Source of the DNA: Rotaria sp. Silwood1
Lineage: Eukaryota; Rotifera; Eurotatoria; Philodinida; Philodinidae
NCBI GenBank assembly: GCA_905250075.1
Contig: CAJNOP010000860.1
Coordinates: 18,582 to 82,581, forward strand
Length of the DNA stretch: 64,000 bases
Reading direction: 5' to 3'
The notes under the pieces were generated by a model. The model was not told the origin of the DNA and ran no database searches. It was given only the letters and a program-made list of their open reading frames with translations. Of this stretch, positions 46,241-59,020 are shown in pieces; the first letter of the stretch is position 1, and each line of letters opens with the position of its first letter. The position numbers and the translations under genes are program-made.

Positions 46241-49200
46241 ATGTTAACAATAAAACAACGATATAGTAGTTTACGACAATTTAGTTTTGAGCGTGAATTT
46301 CCATTAACAGAAGAACTTGAATCACCGTCACATATATTACCTTTAGAACCAAAACCATTAACTAAACCTGAGAAAATTGATGAATTAGATGATAAAGAAT
46401 TACTAGAAAGAATCAATAAACTTAAGTAAGTAAAATATATTATACTTAGGACATAATAATAGTTAGTGACGAAGATATTTTAATTCTTTAAAGAAACTTT
46501 TTCTCTATATAATATAATAATTAAGACAAAATTTCTACATTTCTCTGATATTTGATTCTTGCTTCAAATAATATCATAAGAATAAAAAATTTCGATAAGA
46601 ACTATTTGTTATGATATCTGACAGTTATATTAGATTACATCTTGTCTTCAATGCATATATATTCTTTGTTCTTCTTCTCTAATATTTAATTATCTATACA
46701 TATTACGGTATAGAAAAAATAGTAGTGATACAACAAAAATAAAATACAGAAGAGTCGAAAAAATAAAAAAATAACATCGTGCCAAATCTAAGAACATTTT
46801 CCTATAATCTAGTATGCATAGACGAGTAGGCCATTAGAGAAGAAGAAGAATAAAGAGAATATTATAAGAAATAGTTTTCATGGAAATTTTATTGGTTAAA
46901 TATATCAGAAAAATGAAGAAGTTTATCTTTACTATCATAATATATAATAAGAAAATGTTCTTTAAAATATCTTCATCAATAATAACTTTGTTATGATTTA
47001 TAAATAAAATAAAATTTTTGTTTTTTTTGATTAATTCAAGAGATGAAAATGAGACTATGCGTCTTGAAAATTTACTTTTTTCACGTTATTTATTACGTGT
47101 AACAAAACCAAAAATTATTGAAACATTTAATGATTATGAAGATAAAACTGATATAATTGTTGGAACATTTGATCAAACAAAAGTAATTGATACTGGTCGA
47201 GAAATTTCATGTAAATATATTCATTAAATTTAATTAATTTTAATTAATTTTAATTTTTAGACAAAATAAGCACTACTCATACTAGAGATGGTAAACCATT
47301 ATGGATTAAACGATCAGTAAGTTCACGTACACCTACTGATATACGATATATTCCACCTATCGAACAAAAACGTTTCTTTATTGCTTCTTATGAAGTTGAA
47401 CAAACACATTTAGATTGGCAACGAATGAAAGCAAATGCACTAGCAGCAATTGATAATTTAAAGGTTAGTTTTGAAATTCAAAATAAAGATAAATAAACTA
47501 ATACTATATTCTATACTTGATTTATTTTTCTATCATAATGATAAAGTTTAGTTTTTAAAGATTAGTAAAACTGTCGATAAATGAATAAGAAAATGTTAGA
47601 TATAATCGATTGAGTAATATTGAAGATGCTAAAATGATTAACTTATCTCTCTGTTTATTGATACTATACCAAGACTCAACAAAAAAAAAAGACAAAATTT
47701 CTTTAATTATGAATAAAACATTGAAAGTTCGCTGTTGAGAAAAGATATGTTCTGAAAATTCAGAAAGAGGATGATCCTCCACTTAAGATACTTCTGTACT
47801 TGTCTACAATATTGGATATTCTATATTAAATGGGATCCGGACAGTTGCGCGCGGGACAGTTGCTCGCTAGGACAGTTGCTCGCTATAGGACCCTATGTAA
47901 CTGTTATAGCGAGCAAGTGTCCGCGCGCAACTGTCCTAAACCCATATAAAATGTACTAAATAATTAATGGTTAAAACTGAATTTTAATTATCATTGTATA
48001 ATAAAATCTCTCTATGCGCAAATCTCCTGATTTTAAGTAATGAGCGCTCAGATGTACTCACATGAGTAATAATAATCTTTGTTGTGTGAACAACAACTGT
48101 TTTCTCATTAACATGCAGAACGAGAAAACATGAGACACCTATAATAATAAACAAAAGTCTCAATTTCCAGCTGGTATCAACTACTGTATGTATTAGAGGT
48201 CTAGAAATTTGTTTTCATGCACTTTACCGAGAATGTGGATCGTTAGCATTACGGCGCTGTTATTGTTAAATTAATTTAACGTTGTTTCTTACTAAAAGTA
48301 TGACTAATTCTACATATTCTTACATGCAGCTAAAGTCTCATACTTGATCTTTAGTCATTTCAAAAAAATTCATTTGTTCGAATATTCATATTTCTGTATT
48401 CTTAAAACTAACCAGATTGTTATCTATGCAGGTTTACTTCTGAAACTTGTAACTGTAGAAGAAGTTTGAACTATGATGCATTGAATCATCACGGGGTTAT
48501 TGACCTTTCACAAGCAGTAGATGGCTTCTCTTTCCGACAATGAGCATAATCTTTGAAAAGATTCATGAACTTCAGTGAAATTAGTAATATAGATAGCTAA
48601 AACATTGTGTCATCTATTGAGCAGGAATCGATGGACATAGAATTCTCTTTCTTTCCGGAATAATGAAGTTGACAACAGAAATCTATGTTAATGTCAACCA
48701 TCATAATTTGTTTTTCTTATTAAGCAATAAGAGCGCTGCAATGTTAATAACCTAAATTCTTGATGAAGTGTCTTCACACAAATTTTTAGACTTCCAATAA
48801 ACGAGTTTATCTTCTGATGGTAGTTGTACTAGATAAGTTTTATTATATTTCAAAATTTATCTATATATAAATTATCTTCAAATCTAATTGTTTTTTTTTT
48901 TTTAATATAGCTTTTATATCGAAATATTCAATCTGATTACAACTCTCAACAATTACTAAATCAACAACTAGAACGACAGATAGATAAATATCGTACTCTT
49001 ATTGGTGAACAAGAATTTAATAGTCCATATTTATCAGTACCAGGTGAACTATTTGTTAGTCGTGTTCATAAACTTATCGATTCTCGTATAAGTTCAATTG
49101 GTGCTTTTCTTGTTAATACAGAACTTCTACATACACATATAGAACGTGTTGATGTAAGAATACGTCAATTAGATGATTTTATGACTGGAACAAATAAAGT

Positions 49201-49717
49201 TGAAATTGATTGGGAAATTAAAAAACAAAATGATTATAGTACAAAATTTAAAAATCTTGAAAATATCTATATAATAGAAAAATCATCTTATTATACAGTA
49301 GTACATCATTTAGAAGAAATAAAAAAAAATTTAAATGAACAAAAATTAAAAATTGAAGATCTAGAAAAACAATTTGAAATTTTACAAAATGATTTAGAAC
49401 AAAAAATAATTGATATTAATCATATTAAACAAGAAAATAATAAAATTCTAAAAGAAAATAATATTTTAAAAGATCGTATTGATACAACATTAAAAGTACC
49501 AACAATTAATAATTATGCTTATATTACAGAAAAACGAAAACTTTTACAAAATGATATTAATATATGGACACAAAGAGTTAATATTGCTGAAGTAAGATTT
49601 TATTTACAACAGAATAAAAAACATAAATTTTATTCTTTTTGATAGACATTATTATCACAATTAAAACGACAAAATAAACCACCGAAAATTTTACCACCAT
49701 TACAAACAACTATTTAA
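46241..49717 (+). CDS. CCDC113: CCDC113/CFAP263-like coiled-coil protein
   Basis: Five in-phase exons (46241-46425, 47041-47210, 47261-47463, 48911-49588, 49646-49717) encode 435 aa. Heptad-rich coiled coils dominate, with the DUF4201-type domain in the C-terminal half (VEIDWEIKKQNDYSTKFKNL then ENIYIIEKSS). The C-terminal block VPTINNYAYITEKRKLLQND then INIWTQRVNIAE matches the CCDC113 ending VPxVMDYVxxKxxLxxLxxxxxxWERKVEIAE. An N-terminal motif (ENETMRLENLLFSRYLLRVTKPK) fits the ENxMFERxxxRVxPK segment. CCDC113 pairs with CCDC96/CFAP184, which has the same domain, in motile cilia and at the base of radial spokes. CCDC96 itself is the main alternative. Intron 3 (1.4 kb) holds a GC-rich hairpin. 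Confidence 0.78.
47832..47942. repeat. 111-bp GC-rich hairpin, GGACAGTTGC words
   Basis: The left half carries GGACAGTTGCGCGCGGGACA and two further GGACAGTTGCTCGCTA words. The right half carries the complements TAGCGAGCAAGTGTCCGCGC and GCAACTGTCC. The whole folds on itself around CTATAGGACCCTATG. It lies in intron 3 of the CCDC113-like gene and is much richer in G+C than its surroundings. Confidence 0.8.
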
Positions 49718-51391
49718 TGAATAAAAAAAAATATTATGACACATACTTATTATAACTATTTGTTTGATTATTATTTTATATTGAATAAATTCAAATTTCA
49801 GATATTCTCTTTTTTTTGATTTATAAGTTAACGTTTAATCATTAATCTTACTTCGATATAGATCAATGATAGATGGAAAAATGAATATGATCAATATTCG
49901 GATCGACTAACATATTACGTTAATTCTTCATTGTTGTTCGAGATTTGTTTGAACTCATTCATAGAAAATTACAAAAAACTCGTCTTCTTTTTGTTTTATT
50001 TAAGCTATGCATTCTAAGAAAAGTAATCTTATGAGGTTTTGATTAAAAACTAATCACAAATTTTATACTTTGTAAAAGAAATGTGAATCATCACTATTGA
50101 TGATGAACGTACAAACGAATTTATTTGAAAAAAAGCAATTGTAAGATAATAGATTACAGCTTTAACAAGACAAAAAGTTATATCGATAATTTCGTTGATG
50201 ATGCACTTACTAAGGATTAGAGATTAAAGAATTAAAGAAAAGGAATGATTCGAAAGAATTCTAGACGAAAAACTATGACATCGGTTCACTTGAGTCCTAC
50301 ACGAGCAGCGAAGAATTGAAACAAAAGTTAACCATACTATCCGAAATTTTAGTTTCATCAAAATACAATATCTAATCATAAGTAAAAAATGAATATCCGT
50401 CTAATGTCGAATCCTAGACTGAACAGTAACATATGAATGGCAACTTTTTTATAAATGTCTATATGGATATACTTTCGAATAAGTAATGACATTTCATGCC
50501 ACATTTCGATTTAAATTAGTTTTTTGAAAAAATTTCGATGTGTGTCCGCGTAAACAAAATCAAATCAGTTACTATACATTAGCATAATCAAATTTTTGTA
50601 AGTATGAGTATAATGGATCATCGAAAATAATTTGATAAAATATTCATTCATTTTTCAGTCTTTTAATGGAGCCTCTTTATGTATACAAAATACATGTTTT
50701 TTTTTGGAAACTTCGTATCTTGAAGAGGTATACAGTCAAAAATGTCCTTCAAAAAAGCGTCCTCGATATTTCATCCTCAAGGATACTAGAGGTGTGGTTC
50801 GACAGCCACACTTATAGTAGAATAAAACCTTGTACAAAATGATCTAAGTCCAGCATTGTTGAACAGCGAATTAAACAATTATATGATTGATTTAATGATA
50901 ACCAAATTATGGTGCAAGGATTATTACATAGACTTACTTTATTTTTTTTATTATGAATGAAAAAAATAAAGTACAGTTCGTTATAAGAAATTATATTTTA
51001 TGATTAATATTATCATCAGCCGTTGGTCACATTTTACTAAAAGAACATTATAATCTGTAACTCTTACAGTGATCGTGTTCAAAACTTAAGAATTTTTATT
51101 ATAGAGACTAGTCTAATCAAGTTTTATATATATATAAAGCTTTAGATCAAAAATCAATTATTACAACGAACCAAATACAATATTATTTATTTTCTTTAAT
51201 AAGAAGATAAATCAAAATTTGAAATTTGCCTTTTTTTATTATCATACAATTGATTAATTATAATCTTCTAGTTCTTTTTTGTTTTTGCATTCTCTTTATA
51301 TATAAAGAATTCGTTGAAATCATCAATTCGAAATTACATCAGCACGATTTTATTTAATTAAAATAAATCGTACGTTCAAATAACAAAAATT
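49718..51391. other. Convergent intergenic, no gene
   Basis: About 1.7 kb between the 3' ends of the CCDC113-like (+) and hydrolase-like (-) genes. It is AT-rich and no frame has recognisable content. AATAAA-like signals occur on both strands near the gene ends. Confidence 0.45.
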
Positions 51392-52489
51392 TTATATTAA
51401 TGTCAATCGAACATCATGTTCATCTATTTCAGGAATTTTAACTGAAAATGAAAGAGTCTTAGTATTTGATTGTTGTTCTTTTTCTTGACTAGTATTATTA
51501 ATAGAATTTTGTAATATTATATCTAAATGACGTTTTAATAATGATATTAATTGACCAGTTCGTTTTAAATGCATAGCTAATGCATGTCGTGCACTTCTAT
51601 GAAACCAAATATGAACACCAATTAAACTATTCATATATTGATTATTAATATCAAAATCTAAAACTGATGTTAAACAATGTATTTGTGTAGAATTTTTTTT
51701 TTCTTTTTCATCATCAATTATTCGATGTGCTTGTCGTTGATCAGCTATTGATAATTGACTCCAATGTATATGAAGTACACAATTATGATTTAATATTTTT
51801 CTTTCAATTTTTTCCATATTCATTCGTATTTGTTCACGTATAACTTGTGCTTGTCTTGATGGACAATATGCACCCATTATACGCCATGGTAAACCAAGTA
51901 ATGTTGGATCTAATATTGGATTAAATGCAATAGATATTGTTGCTAAATCAGCACACATACAAACCATACTACCACCAAGACTAGCACCAATTAAAATAAC
52001 ATGTTTATAAAGTGTTGAATAAATTTCTACTAAATTTCTATAATATGTTAAACCTTGCCATTGATAATTTGGATCTTGTAAATAAAAACATTGTGCTGGA
52101 TCAGTTAAAAAAAGTACATCAAATTGATTATTTGTATGATCATGTAATTGACTTATTGAACTACGCCATTCTGTTGTTCGTACACCTCCAACAATCATAG
52201 CAGCACCAGCAAAACTCATATATAATATTGGTGAACGATGTATACATGATAGATTTGGTTCAATATGTGATGATGAATGTTTTGTATGACATTGACAATT
52301 TTTATTTGATGGACAATATGTTTGTCGTCGTTGTTCAAGGTGATTAAAACGTATACGTGTAAAAGCAGAAAATTTCGATAAAAAATATCCATGACCACGA
52401 TGTCGTTTTATTAATATATATAATAAAATAAGAATTAATATGATCGAAACGGGTATTAAAATATATAACCACCATTGCCAACGATCCAT
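51392..52489 (-). CDS. Membrane-anchored alpha/beta-hydrolase-like protein
   Basis: Intronless, 365 aa. Residues 8-27 form a strong transmembrane segment (LYILIPVSIILILILLYILI) followed by KRHRGHG, a signal-anchor layout. The rest resembles an alpha/beta-hydrolase fold: ILYMSFAGAAMIVGG (oxyanion-side strand), DVLFLTDPAQCFYLQ, then the nucleophile elbow GASLGG with Ser170 inside VILIGASLGGSMV. A His-rich segment near the C-terminus (HRSARHALAMHL) could supply the catalytic histidine. The DVLFLxDPxQxxY pattern recalls hydrolase-like domains I associate with bacterial and algal proteins, but I cannot name the family or substrate. Lack of introns contrasts with most neighbours and would fit retroposition or transfer; HAP40 is intronless too, so this is weak evidence. 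Confidence 0.7.
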   Translation of the reverse strand: MDRWQWWLYILIPVSIILILILLYILIKRHRGHGYFLSKFSAFTRIRFNHLEQRRQTYCPSNKNCQCHTKHSSSHIEPNLSCIHRSPILYMSFAGAAMIVGGVRTTEWRSSISQLHDHTNNQFDVLFLTDPAQCFYLQDPNYQWQGLTYYRNLVEIYSTLYKHVILIGASLGGSMVCMCADLATISIAFNPILDPTLLGLPWRIMGAYCPSRQAQVIREQIRMNMEKIERKILNHNCVLHIHWSQLSIADQRQAHRIIDDEKEKKNSTQIHCLTSVLDFDINNQYMNSLIGVHIWFHRSARHALAMHLKRTGQLISLLKRHLDIILQNSINNTSQEKEQQSNTKTLSFSVKIPEIDEHDVRLTLI

Positions 52490-55400
52490 GTCTTTTTTTA
52501 TTTTTTTTTACAGAAGAAAGCTATCTCATATATAAAGAAAAACGTTATAAAATTCAAGGTAGTTTACATGCACTGATGCATATTCACATAGGTATACATA
52601 TGAGTATGATATATACCTTTTTTCAATTACAATCCTTATAGAAAAAAATGTGCGACGATTGCACAAGATGGATACACACATTAATGATGCATTAAGATGA
52701 ACTTTGACACTTGCCAATGATTGGTTATCTATTTTTTACTATATATAAATCAAGTTTGAAGGTTCGATGAGGACAAATAAAGGTACTTGTTATGATCTGT
52801 CATTGAGTAAAGATGAGAATATTTACACTACTCAATCGATTGTCCATAAGTAACTAGAGACTATCGTGAAAATATAATGATGTATTAGTTGATGGATGTT
52901 AGAATAATCAGAACTATCAATGTTTCGTTTTTCTAAAAATTAAACAAAACATATTTTAACTGACTAGACACATGATTAATCATGAACCTGTATATTTTTG
53001 TCGTATTTGGCGTTCGGCAAGGATGATCGTTCGAACTTTTTTTTTTTTTATATCGAATTAAGGAAGTCACTTAAAAACGTCATTAAATAATCGTTAACGA
53101 TTTGTAATGAATCGTTTTTTGATAATGATTAAATGATATGATAGTACACCTTTAAAAAATCGTTCTATTATGTTACACAGACGATCACAATAAATAAGTT
53201 CGATTTATTCAATGTGAAAACGAGTACAACTTTACTGAAATATTGTTCCAAAATACAAAATACGTAGTATCTCATTAAAAAAAAACTCATATCTTATGTT
53301 TACCTAGAGTGTACGAATCGATTTTGAGTGTCATTAAAAACTGATTTTTAATAATTGATGATCTAAAAGTTTTTTTTAGACAAATTACTTGTTTACTATT
53401 AACCATTATTACTTTCGAACAAAACTTTCACATCTTTATTTCGAAAGAGTATCCATAAATATCCGATCATTTGTTAGTTTAAACACTTCTATTTAAAATA
53501 TGATAATGACTTACAAATATTTTTATATAAAAGTTTTTTTTTTTTCAAGCAAAATAGGAATCCTTCGAAAATCGATCATGTCTTAAATATTTTATTAAAA
53601 GAAAAATAGAAGCCTCCAATCTATCACAGTAACAAGCATTTTAACGTGGAATTTTAAATTCAATAACATTCCATAAGATAATACATAAAAATTACACTTT
53701 AATTTTCAAATCTAAACTAAAACATAAAAACACATTTTTTTTTCAAAACTTTTATTATTAACCAAATCATTTACTATACAAATAGTTCAAATAATCTTCT
53801 GTACATTTTTCTTATGTAATTTTAATAAATATTATGTTGATTTTGAAGTCCTTTAATATCTAATTGTTCTCTATAAAAAAAAAAGAACTCATGGTGTTGT
53901 GCGCTTACACTTGAAATGCATTATTAACAAAGGTTGAACCAAAACACTTCGACTGTCTAATTTTTTTTTGTTGTTGTACATACAAGCAAATTTTTCAATA
54001 TTATAACAAGTACAAAAACTTCTAATGAAAATTAAAGTACATTAAGCATTCATGCTTTAAAAAACAACACTGTTAGAGACTATTCAACAACTCGTGCAAA
54101 TATACTCATGTTTCTTTTCTTTTTCGCTTTTTTTTTTTTTTCTTCTGCTAATCAATAGAAGCAGTCAAACACACAGGCATCATTTTATTAAACACTTTAA
54201 AAATTTCAAAATGTCTACTAGTTATAATACATAAAGGCGTTAATGTGGTTGATCAGTAACGAAAAACATATACACACGTAAACATTTTCATATGACTTTC
54301 ATTTCATTTTTAGTTTAACCAGATGGATATTATTATGAAAATTTATATTAATCTTGAATGTATTCGTTTTTAACAGTTATAATAAAGTATTGAATCAATA
54401 AGTAAATGAATAAAAAATTTCATAGCAATTGATGAAAGTAATGTTATTTTAAAAATTTATTCCTATGCCAATATTTTCTTTTTTTTACAATGAATTTTAA
54501 TGATAAATATAATTAAATTCTGACTAATTATGCTAATAGAAATTAAAATACAAATGCAATCGATAAAATCTTTTAAACAATAAATCTATGAATATATGAA
54601 AAGAAGACTATTCTAAATGATGATGAACGAATTATCATGATTAAAGTAAGATTTTTTAAAACACGATCTAAAACAAAATATTCAAAGTTAGAGATAAAAA
54701 TTTTCAGCTACTTTCTATCCAATAGACCGTGACACAGACGTAACCATAGAAACCTAAAAGTTGTTGTTAATGTACGATCAAAGATCATATATAAATAATA
54801 ACTCGTTATAATAAATGAACTGTTTCCTTGTTGTATGTTTAAAGGATTCAGTAGAAATATGTCCCAAAATGGAGAGAATGAAACGATCTTTCTGAGATTA
54901 GAAACTCTTTCGAATTGAAATCCAGCGTAAATTACCGCAACAGTTTTTTTAATATTAGTTTTAGTCTGTTTGAAGTCAATCGGAAGTTATGTGATCGTTT
55001 AGTATGTTCATAGTAGGTTTAGGATATTTTTGAAAAGTAAGAAGTCATTTAGTACATATTTTTGAAGCTTGGAAATCTTCTAAGATACATTAACATCTGC
55101 AACTGCTTGAAGATGGACTGGTGAAGTATAAGTTCTTCTTTTTTTTTGTAACTTCACTTTGGATATCTGACGAAACTTTGTCTGACTTCTTACTGATATT
55201 TTTCCAGTTTTTGAAACTTCGCAACAATCGTAAATAAATAATGAAAAATTTTTCAGAGTTGGTCTTGACGTTGATTTGAATTTAATACGAAAATTTTAAC
55301 CATGATCATCTACTTTTTGTTCAATTTCTCAATCCTTTTCTCCTAAGTCAATCTATAATAGACAAATGTGAAAGATGAAAACGAAAGAAGAGAATGATAA

Positions 55401-57510
55401 ATATAAAGTCATTTTCGAATATCAACTTAGAATTTTTCCACAGAGATAGATCTAAACAAGATAATTTAAAACTGTCACAATCAGCTACTCTTGTTAAAAT
55501 CTCTTGTAATGCAAAATTTCATGTTGAGATTTAAAAAAATAGTGTTCGCACCATTCCCGAAACGACTACGAGATTGACTTTAAAAAGTGCGATAGAAATG
55601 TGTTACCGTCGCACCCATAAGTTAAGAATTTGAACTCTTTTTAGAGTGTAAATAGTGCATATAGCTACGACTCAAAAGCGATTAATCAGTTGCGATATAT
55701 TCTTCATCAACTTGAATCATCTGATTTTCACCTAATATTTTACTTATAGGCATTTCTTACTAAAAGTAAATTTTTTACTTGAATTTTATAGAATCATCGT
55801 GTGACTTTTAGATCTATCAGTAAATAAGATATTCTCTCATTAAATCGAATTATTTATCAATGATAGTTTTTGATCACATACTATTTCAACAATCTATTAA
55901 ATATGATAAAAACATATATTAAAGTCCTTTTGGTTTAACATAACAAGATTCATTTAAATTTTCTTATCGTTATGAGTGCATTTGTTATTCTAGAATCATT
56001 ATGCTTGGGTATGACTGACAGTTTTTATAATCAAAGTAAATAAGTCTCTAATGTTATTGTTTTTCTTTTTCTCTCATTTTTCTTTTTCCTACTTTAAACT
56101 ATTCTCTGTAAGTTTATTCTGATTCATCAAGAAATGTTTGTAATTTAACTGGTATAGTATAAGTACATTTGTATTTTCATCTTAATTTATAATTAATTAA
56201 ATTTAGTTTATGGTATGGAAGATTAAACTATGTTTTTTTAATGTAAAATATTGTACTTTCTATCCTATTGCTATTATGAATAAACATTGTCAGCATGTGA
56301 TGATTTAAACATACAAAATAGCTTGTTGTTTACAAAACAAAATGGTCTATTATGTCTAGTATTTTAATACCGTAAGGATGAAAAGTTTTTATTTTTCATA
56401 ATTGTTTATCGTTTTAATCTAAGTTAAAATGACGATAAAACAAAAGTCTTGTAGAAAATAATCGAAGTTATATAAAAATATGATTTATAAAGTGTTGAAG
56501 TTGAGGAATAAAAATTTGAACTCTCTCACGAGTGTTATAATGAGTTATTCAATATTTGAAAGAGGACGTATGACTTTATTAAACTATGTAAGAATCAAAT
56601 AGTCAATCGGTGATCAGTTCTTAGTAATTTTTTTTTTTGAAACAATGCCCATAACAGTTTTTCCATGACATGTTAACTCTCACTATACTTATTTAATAGT
56701 GAAAATCAAGATCGATCTCTTTAGATGGTTCTGTTATCATGTATTAAGAATTCTTGAACCATGTTGAAATCAGTAGTAATACTTATTTGACTTTTTAAAT
56801 CATCGTGTAATAATCAAAACTACCCAATATTTCATTAAAATTGACGATTTGAAATTTTCATGTTGCTTTAAAAAATAAAAAACAAACATCACAATTCGTT
56901 TTTATCTGATCAAAATCTCTTCTATCAGCTCATTAGTAGTTAGTTAGCCGTTTTCAAGAATAATTTTAACATAGTAATAGAACCATTTAAAGAGGTCGAT
57001 CTTGATTTTCTTTATTCAATAACTTCTTGAAAGTCCGAACGTCATCGGAAAACTTTTTATGTGCATCATTGCAAAAATAGTTACTAATCGAAACCAATCG
57101 TTTTGATTTTAGATTCGCGCATAGTGATATATATATATATACTAGCGAAAAATGCAATATCATTTTGTATTAATGTGTGTTCTCCATATCTAATTTTAAT
57201 CCTACAAGATTTGCGCTAATCGCTTTATTTGTCTAATTTCAGAACTATTTTTTTTTGATATTTCGAGAAACACAATCTGATTACTTACAACACTTTGATT
57301 TAATATAAAATATGAATTTTTTTTGTTTTTGTTTTAGAATCAAAATCTAATACAAAATACGAATGGTTGATAATCTTTTTTTTTCAAAATGTGATAAACT
57401 ATACTAAACACAGAAAACCAAAAGACAAATAATACTATCACATATTCAAAAAAAAAATCACTAATTGAATTTATTAAACAGGTCTATTTCAGATAAAAAC
57501 TATCAATAAG
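52490..57510. other. 5-kb stretch without recognised gene
   Basis: The longest featureless block of the window. It is AT-rich with many T and A runs. Open frames are short and low in complexity. Its right end contains a possible acceptor (TATTTCAG, about 57484-57491) before the His-rich gene, so a long 5' non-coding transcript part could cross it. No tRNA, rRNA or repeat element recognised. Confidence 0.45.
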
Positions 57511-58469
57511 ATGCAACAATATACGGAAAAACCTCTAACAAATGGTGATAGATTACAAACAAAAACTAATCGAAAAGCTTTTGATAGTCAGACAGAAATA
57601 ATATCTTTGAAAGATTCCGATAGCAAACATCATCATCATCATCATGGACATAATTCTCATCGTCATCATCATAAACATAGTTCTCACCATCATCGACATG
57701 GTTCTCATCATCATCGACATGGTTCTCATCACCATCGACATGGTTCTCATCACCACCACCACCACCATCATCATCGTCGTCCTCATCATCGTCGTTATTC
57801 ATCTTCTTCATGTTCTTCATGTTCAGATTATTTTAGTGATATTCATCGAAATCATCATCATAATCACTCAATTAAATTACCACGAATTATTACACCACAA
57901 CCATTAAAAATTATCACACCTACACCACAAAAAACTAATACATCAATCTATCGTGATATTGGTATTAATACAGGAAAAGAAACAAAAATTATGCGAGATT
58001 CAAGTGTAACAGTTGATTTTATTGATGCACCAAGTAAAGTTTTATATTTAGCATTCTTTTCCTTTTTTTTTGTTTTTGTCTATTATTCTATTTAGATACT
58101 GGTGATAGACGTCTTGAACAAATACCTGTTATTCGTCGTACAATTATTGTTGAACCTTATCCAGCACAACCAACATCACAAATAATTGTTAAACCACGTA
58201 CAGATATGATTGGAAAAGTTCGTTTAGAAAAAAATATTCAAGTTAATAATAATAATGAAACACTTATTTATCCAACAACATCATTAATAACAAAGAAAAT
58301 AAAACAAAAAAAAACAAATATTATTGATAATAATATTATTGAAAATTTAAATTTAGATGATATTAATAATAATGATGATGATGATGATTATAAGATGAAA
58401 AAAAGTCATAGAACAAAAATAATTAAAAAAATACCAAGTGAAAAAATAAAAAATGCTTTTTATAATTAA
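57511..58469 (+). CDS. Histidine-rich low-complexity protein
   Basis: Two in-phase exons (57511-58033 and 58096-58469) encode 298 aa. Residues about 40-100 are dominated by histidine: HHHHHHGHNSHRHHHKHSSH, then a heptapeptide HGSHHHR repeated about four times, then nine consecutive His. The heptapeptide comes from a 21-bp DNA minisatellite at about 57697-57759. A Ser/Cys patch (SSSSCSSCSDYFSD) follows. The second half is ordinary in composition (IPVIRRTIIVEPYPAQPTSQ) and ends in a Lys/Asn/Asp-rich tail. Such His clusters can bind Zn2+, Ni2+ or Cu2+, but no family is recognised. It is convergent with the Pro-rich gene at 59021. Confidence 0.7.
57697..57759 (+). repeat. 21-bp coding minisatellite (HGSHHHR)
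   Basis: Tandem copies of CATGGTTCTCATCATCATCG with a final A, differing only at synonymous CAT/CAC positions. They lie inside the His-rich gene, in frame, so changes in copy number would keep the protein open. Confidence 0.88.
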
Positions 58470-59020
58470 ATATTTACTATGTAAATTTTACAGACTAAGT
58501 TTTTTTTTTTTTTTTTATATATATAATAATAAGAATATTTTTATAACAATTAATCTGAATACTTATTCATTAGAATAGAAATTGAAATGAATGAAAAATT
58601 GACTTCTTTTGAAAATATTATTTTTATTAAAATAAATTTTTATTAGGAATTAATAAGATGTGCAACGATACAAACTCTCATCGATTACAATTAATAATGA
58701 AAAGAAAAAATTGTCTAATAATAATTTATAAACAGTTGATCGATGTTTTTTGTTATTTTCGACTAAAATAAGGAAAAAATATGAAGAATTATTATCAAAT
58801 AAAAGATCTGATTGATTTTTTATTTTTTTATTATTAATTACATAGACATCGGACAATTGATTTTATTCACTAATATTGTAAAACATAAAAAAAAAAAAAA
58901 TTAAAATTCACAGTAGGATTATTATTAATCTGCATTGAGAATTCATAAATTATAACTTATATTGATCTTCAAATCGTTTGATTTATTAAGATTAAATTAA
59001 CTGATTAGAAAAATATATTA
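58470..59020. other. Convergent 3' intergenic region
   Basis: AT-rich, about 550 bp between the stop codons of the His-rich (+) and Pro-rich (-) genes. It is probably the 3' untranslated regions of both. Nothing else seen. Confidence 0.5.

Noticed and set aside
57553..57907. Asp/Gly-rich, Met-rich and Ile/Val-rich frames overlapping the His-rich gene
   Set aside because: Other-frame shadows of the CAT/CAC repeat; only the His frame joins a second exon in phase.
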